From the NCBI RefSeq assembly GCF_036311985.1, contig NZ_JAZDCJ010000061.1: 8,428 nt of DNA. One strand, given 5' to 3'. The notes under the pieces are model-generated. The model did not search any database and was not told where the DNA came from. It worked only from the letters and a program-made list of their open reading frames with translations. Both the position numbers and the translations under genes were made by a program. The stretch comes from JAZDCJ01 sp036311985. Its GTDB lineage: Bacteria > Actinomycetota > Actinomycetes > Actinomycetales > Micrococcaceae. Below are positions 6,159 through 8,428 of the stretch, in pieces (positions within the stretch are counted from its first letter, which is position 1; the number at the start of each line of letters is the position of its first letter).

Positions 6159-6377
6159 GCGTGCCTCCGTTGAGACTTCAAGTGCATCCCTCGACGCCCC
6201 GGAGGGCCGCGGCCGGACGCCCCCGGCGACTCCGGAGCCGCGGAATCCGCGCCATCCCGCGGCTGTGGCGACCCCGTCGCGGGGGCCGCGCCCCGGCGTC
6301 GTTCCCCGACGGCTGTGGGCCATCTCACGACTGTTACCGGCCCCGGCGGGGCTACTGGCGGGCCGGGCGCCCCGGCG
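6159..6377. other. GC-rich spacer with several potential hairpins (channel gene to importer operon)
   Basis: No gene is supported here. Inverted repeats include AGCCGCGG/CCGCGGCT (6236-6243, 6257-6264), CCCCG/CGGGG (6272-6276, 6280-6284) and GCCCC/GGGGC (6340-6344, 6348-6352). The stretch follows the stop of the channel gene on the minus strand, so one or more could help end that transcript. None is followed by a U-run. Several such matches are expected by chance in sequence this GC-rich. Confidence 0.35.
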
Positions 6378-7505
6378 CTAGGCGGGCGGCCGGGGACCGA
6401 CGGGCTTCGGCAGCGCCTCGGGGTATTTTTCCCGGAGCTCGGCGACGAGCCGCTCGCGCAGCTCGCCGCGCAGGGAGGCGAGGTCGGCGGCGTTGCGGGC
6501 GCTGACGAAGATGCTGATCTGCATCATGCCGCCGGCGGCGTCGGCGACGGTGACGGATCCGTGGCGCCCGTCCCAGAGCTCGCTCGCCTCGAGCAGCTGG
6601 GAGACCCGGGCGCGCAGCCGCTCGACCGGCGCCTGCCACGTCAGGTCAAGCAGGATCGAACCGCTGAGCTCCGTGGAGCCGCGGGACCAGTTCTCGAACG
6701 GGGTCGTCGTGAAGTGCGTCGAGGGCAGGATCAGGCGCCGTTCGTCGGCGAGCAGCACGACGACATAGGTCAGCGTGATCTCTTCGATGCTTCCCTGTTT
6801 CCCTTCCACGAAGACGACGTCGTCCACCCGGATCGCGTCGGTGAAGGCCAGCTGGAGGCCGGCGAACACGTTGGAGAGCGTGCCCTGGACGGCGAGGCCC
6901 GCGACCACGGAGATCAGGCCGGCCGAGGCCAGGATGCCCGCACCGAGCGCCCGGACCTGGGGGATGAGCAGCAGGATGCCGGCGACGGCGAGGGTGAGGA
7001 CGACGGCGGTCGCGACCCGGCGCAGCAGACTCACCTGGGTGCGGAGCTTGGAGAGCCGGCGCGGGTTCGGACTCTCGCGGCGGTACTTGGCCAGGAGCGA
7101 GTTCTCGACGAGGTGCAGCAGGACGGTCGCGAGCCACGCGATCGCCCCGATGAGGCCCACGAACATGAGGAAGTCGGAGGCCTCGCGCCACGACGCGTCC
7201 GGCGCCGTGGCCTGCAGGGCGCTGAGCGCGCCGGCGAAGGACAGCACGAGCGTCGTGGGGATGCGGCAGCGGTTGATGTCCGAGCGCAGCACGGGATGCC
7301 GGCTCAGGATCCGGTTCACGATGAACGCGGCGACGTAGCTCACGACGACGGCGGCGAGGACGGCCACGCCGACGGCGATCCACGGCAGCGCCTCGGCGGG
7401 CACGCCGCTGGCCTCGACGGAGTCCGTGATCGCCTCGAGCGGTTCGCTTCCCGCGCCGGGGAGCGACGGCAGGGAGGACGGCACCAGGGTCGGGATGTAG
7501 GGCAT
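6378..7505 (-). CDS. MscS-family mechanosensitive ion channel
   Basis: This 375-residue membrane protein is predicted to open when membrane tension rises and release solutes during hypo-osmotic shock. Hydrophobic segments lie near residues 42-64, 82-98, 111-132 and 162-181. The Gly/Ala-rich pore helix spans about 187-220. LASAGLISVVAGLAVQGTLS (192-211) followed by NVFAGLQLAFTDAIRVDDVV is the MscS signature, leading into the cytoplasmic beta domain (VFVEGKQGSIEEITLTYVVV and RRLILPSTHF). The C-terminal part (about 280-365) fits the alpha/beta domain of the family. The start at 7505 (MPYIPTLVPS) has GGAG only two bases away. An in-frame ATG six codons upstream at 7523 has no Shine-Dalgarno, so the start is uncertain by a few residues. 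Farther upstream the open frame is low-complexity Arg/Pro/Gly noise. It is read divergently from the AMIN-like gene. No partner gene is evident. Confidence 0.92.
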   Translation of the reverse strand: MPYIPTLVPSSLPSLPGAGSEPLEAITDSVEASGVPAEALPWIAVGVAVLAAVVVSYVAAFIVNRILSRHPVLRSDINRCRIPTTLVLSFAGALSALQATAPDASWREASDFLMFVGLIGAIAWLATVLLHLVENSLLAKYRRESPNPRRLSKLRTQVSLLRRVATAVVLTLAVAGILLLIPQVRALGAGILASAGLISVVAGLAVQGTLSNVFAGLQLAFTDAIRVDDVVFVEGKQGSIEEITLTYVVVLLADERRLILPSTHFTTTPFENWSRGSTELSGSILLDLTWQAPVERLRARVSQLLEASELWDGRHGSVTVADAAGGMMQISIFVSARNAADLASLRGELRERLVAELREKYPEALPKPVGPRPPA

Positions 7506-7557
7506 GGCTCCAGCGTTCCACATCGTCGCGGCACTCGGCGAGGAGCGCGGCGGCACC

Positions 7558-7699
7558 CGTTCCGTGACCTCGGCCACCGCTCCGTGACCGCGGGCCGCCC
7601 CGGAGGGCCCGGCGCACCCCGTTCCGCAACCTTCGCGCGCCCCCGTCCGCGACCTGCGCGGCGCCGCGCCCCGCCGTCGTCCGGGGGCACGCCGTGACC
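7558..7699 (+). repeat. Five degenerate copies of CGTTCCGTGACC in the divergent spacer
   Basis: Related 11-12-base words occur at 7558-7569 (CGTTCCGTGACC), 7578-7589 (CGCTCCGTGACC), 7620-7631 (CGTTCCGCAACC), 7644-7654 (CGTCCGCGACC) and 7688-7699 (CACGCCGTGACC). All point the same way. Copy ends are 20, 42, 23 and 45 bases apart, near multiples of about 21. They lie in the 299-base spacer (7506-7804) between two divergent genes, where regulatory sites are expected. No consensus promoter could be identified in this spacer for either gene. The GC-rich background makes partial matches easy. Confidence 0.4.
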
Positions 7700-7709
7700 C
7701 ACGGTCACG
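7693..7709. promoter_or_regulatory. Perfect inverted repeat CGTGACC-CAC-GGTCACG, possible operator
   Basis: Two perfect 7-bp arms flank a 3-base centre, 96 bases before the AMIN-like start codon and 188 bases before the channel start. It resembles a CRP/GlxR half-site arrangement (GTGA...TCAC), but the gap is seven rather than six bases, so assignment to that family is doubtful. The position suits an operator for a dimeric regulator. Confidence 0.45.
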
Positions 7710-7788
7710 AAAATGCGGCACTTGGAAAAACCTCTGGCGCGGGACGCGCAGCGGGCGCACCATGGGCACGTCACACCAACCACCCCCT

Positions 7789-7795
7789 GAGGGAG
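7789..7795 (+). promoter_or_regulatory. Ribosome binding site of the AMIN-like gene
   Basis: GAGGGAG is followed by a nine-base spacer and ATG at 7805-7807. The in-frame ATG at 7796 abuts this sequence directly and is therefore the less likely start. Confidence 0.7.
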
Positions 7796-7804
7796 ATGAG
7801 CATC

Positions 7805-8350
7805 ATGAAGACCCTTCGAGCCGGAATCGCCAGCGCGCTGCTGGTGGCCGGCCTCGGGCTGGCGCCCATTGCGCCGGCCGCCGCCGCACCCTATTGCGGC
7901 ATCACGTGGGGATCGCTCGCGGAGACCCGCGCCGCGATGTCCACGGCGCAGCTCACCGGCGTCCGCGCCGGCCGCCACGGCTGCTTCGACCGCCTCGTGT
8001 TCGACCTGCGCGGCAAGGCCCGGGGCTACGACGTCCGCTACGTCACGGCCGTCTACACCGAGGGCGAGGGCCGCCGCGTTCCCCTGACGGGAGCCGCCGA
8101 CCTGCAGATCGTCGTCCGCGCCCCCGCCTACACCCCGGCCGGCCGGCCCACGTACCTGCCGGCGAACCGCAACCAGGCCGTGCCCGTGCCCGGCTACTCC
8201 ACCTTCCGCCAGGTGGCGTTCCTCGGCAGCTTCGAGGGACAGACCTCGTTCGGGCTCGGCGTCCGCGCCCGCCTGCCGTTCCGCGCGTTCGTCCTGGACG
8301 GGCCGGGGACCGGATCCCGGCTCGTCGTGGACGTCGCCCACCGCTGGTAG
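7805..8350 (+). CDS. Secreted AMIN-like domain protein, function unknown
   Basis: This 181-residue protein is predicted to be exported. MKTLRAG is followed by a hydrophobic core and an Ala-rich cleavage region ending near residue 28. The mature part starts around PYCGITWGSL and is a single compact domain of the type annotated AMIN-like in actinobacteria. Hallmarks are CGITWGS, LTGVRAGRHGCFDRLVFDLRG, a GYDVRYV strand and the ending SRLVVDVAHRW. C31 and C60 are the only mature cysteines and probably form a disulfide. No lipobox and no catalytic domain is present, so unlike AmiC-type proteins it would act, if at all, through binding at the cell wall; that is inference from the fold name. An in-frame GTG at 7694 would add 37 residues ahead of the signal peptide and lies in the inverted repeat. 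The gene stands alone on the plus strand. Confidence 0.85.
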   Translation: MKTLRAGIASALLVAGLGLAPIAPAAAAPYCGITWGSLAETRAAMSTAQLTGVRAGRHGCFDRLVFDLRGKARGYDVRYVTAVYTEGEGRRVPLTGAADLQIVVRAPAYTPAGRPTYLPANRNQAVPVPGYSTFRQVAFLGSFEGQTSFGLGVRARLPFRAFVLDGPGTGSRLVVDVAHRW

Positions 8351-8396
8351 GCCGCCGACGACGGACCGCACCGGGGGGGCGGGGCCCCGAAGAGGG

Positions 8397-8428
8397 AAGG
8401 AGGCAGCATAGGGGAGATGGCGTGCAAT
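8397..8428 (+). other. Possible translation start of a further rightward gene at the window edge
   Basis: AAGGAGG at 8397-8403 is a strong Shine-Dalgarno match, and an ATG follows at 8417 (ATGGCGTGCAAT to the window end). The 13-base spacing is longer than ideal, although GGGGAG directly precedes the ATG. Only four codons are visible. The preceding stretch 8351-8396 has a run of seven G and the palindrome CGGGGCCCCG (8380-8389) but no U-run terminator for the AMIN-like gene. Confidence 0.25.

Noticed and set aside
7693..7709. CRP/GlxR site
   Set aside because: The arms GTGA and TCAC are separated by seven bases rather than the six of the consensus, and the outer T/A are absent. It is kept only as an unassigned palindrome.
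7694..7804. Upstream GTG start for the AMIN-like protein
   Set aside because: It lies inside the palindrome and lacks a Shine-Dalgarno. It would place 37 extra residues before an obvious signal peptide.
8373..8384. G-quadruplex in the G-rich run after the AMIN-like gene
   Set aside because: Only one long G-run and one GGGG are present, not four spaced G-tracts; composition alone explains it.

Overview
The window is very GC-rich with strong G/C preference at third codon positions. It carries a catecholate-type siderophore importer with a DtxR/IdeR-like iron box, and a secreted AMIN-like protein of a kind known from actinobacteria. This points to a high-GC actinobacterium, plausibly Micrococcales (inference; no rRNA or marker gene is present). 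No mobile element, CRISPR array, tRNA or rRNA was seen.

Layout: Positions 1-84 hold only a possible 3' end of a rightward gene. Positions 85-2010 (minus) encode a secreted subtilisin-family (S8) protease with signal peptide, propeptide, catalytic domain and a C-terminal beta-rich domain. Positions 2011-2229 form an unusually AT-rich spacer with the protease ribosome binding site, a weak promoter candidate and small inverted repeats. Positions 2230-6085 (minus) are a four-gene iron-siderophore ABC importer, transcribed from high to low coordinates: binding lipoprotein, permease 1, permease 2, ATPase. The last three genes overlap, while a strong GC hairpin separates the lipoprotein gene from them. 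A 19-bp iron-box-like site lies just upstream of the lipoprotein gene. Positions 6378-7505 (minus) encode a small-conductance (MscS-type) mechanosensitive channel. A 299-bp divergent spacer containing short repeats separates it from 7805-8350 (plus), a small exported AMIN-like protein. The last 78 bases show a Shine-Dalgarno-like run and may begin another rightward gene.

How the genes work together: the importer is the only clear multi-gene system. The lipoprotein captures a ferric siderophore outside the membrane, the two FecCD-type permeases form the channel, and the ATPase powers it. The proteins resemble the Bacillus YclNOPQ (petrobactin) and CeuBCDE/FatBCDE/VctPGDC branch rather than the FhuBCDG or BtuCDF branches. 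No siderophore biosynthesis, export or release gene lies within the window, so use of siderophores made elsewhere is possible. The protease, channel and AMIN-like protein are probably separate transcription units and concern the cell surface. I found no convincing undescribed multi-gene system. The most interesting non-coding signals are the iron box, the intercistronic hairpin and the repeat cluster at 7558-7709.
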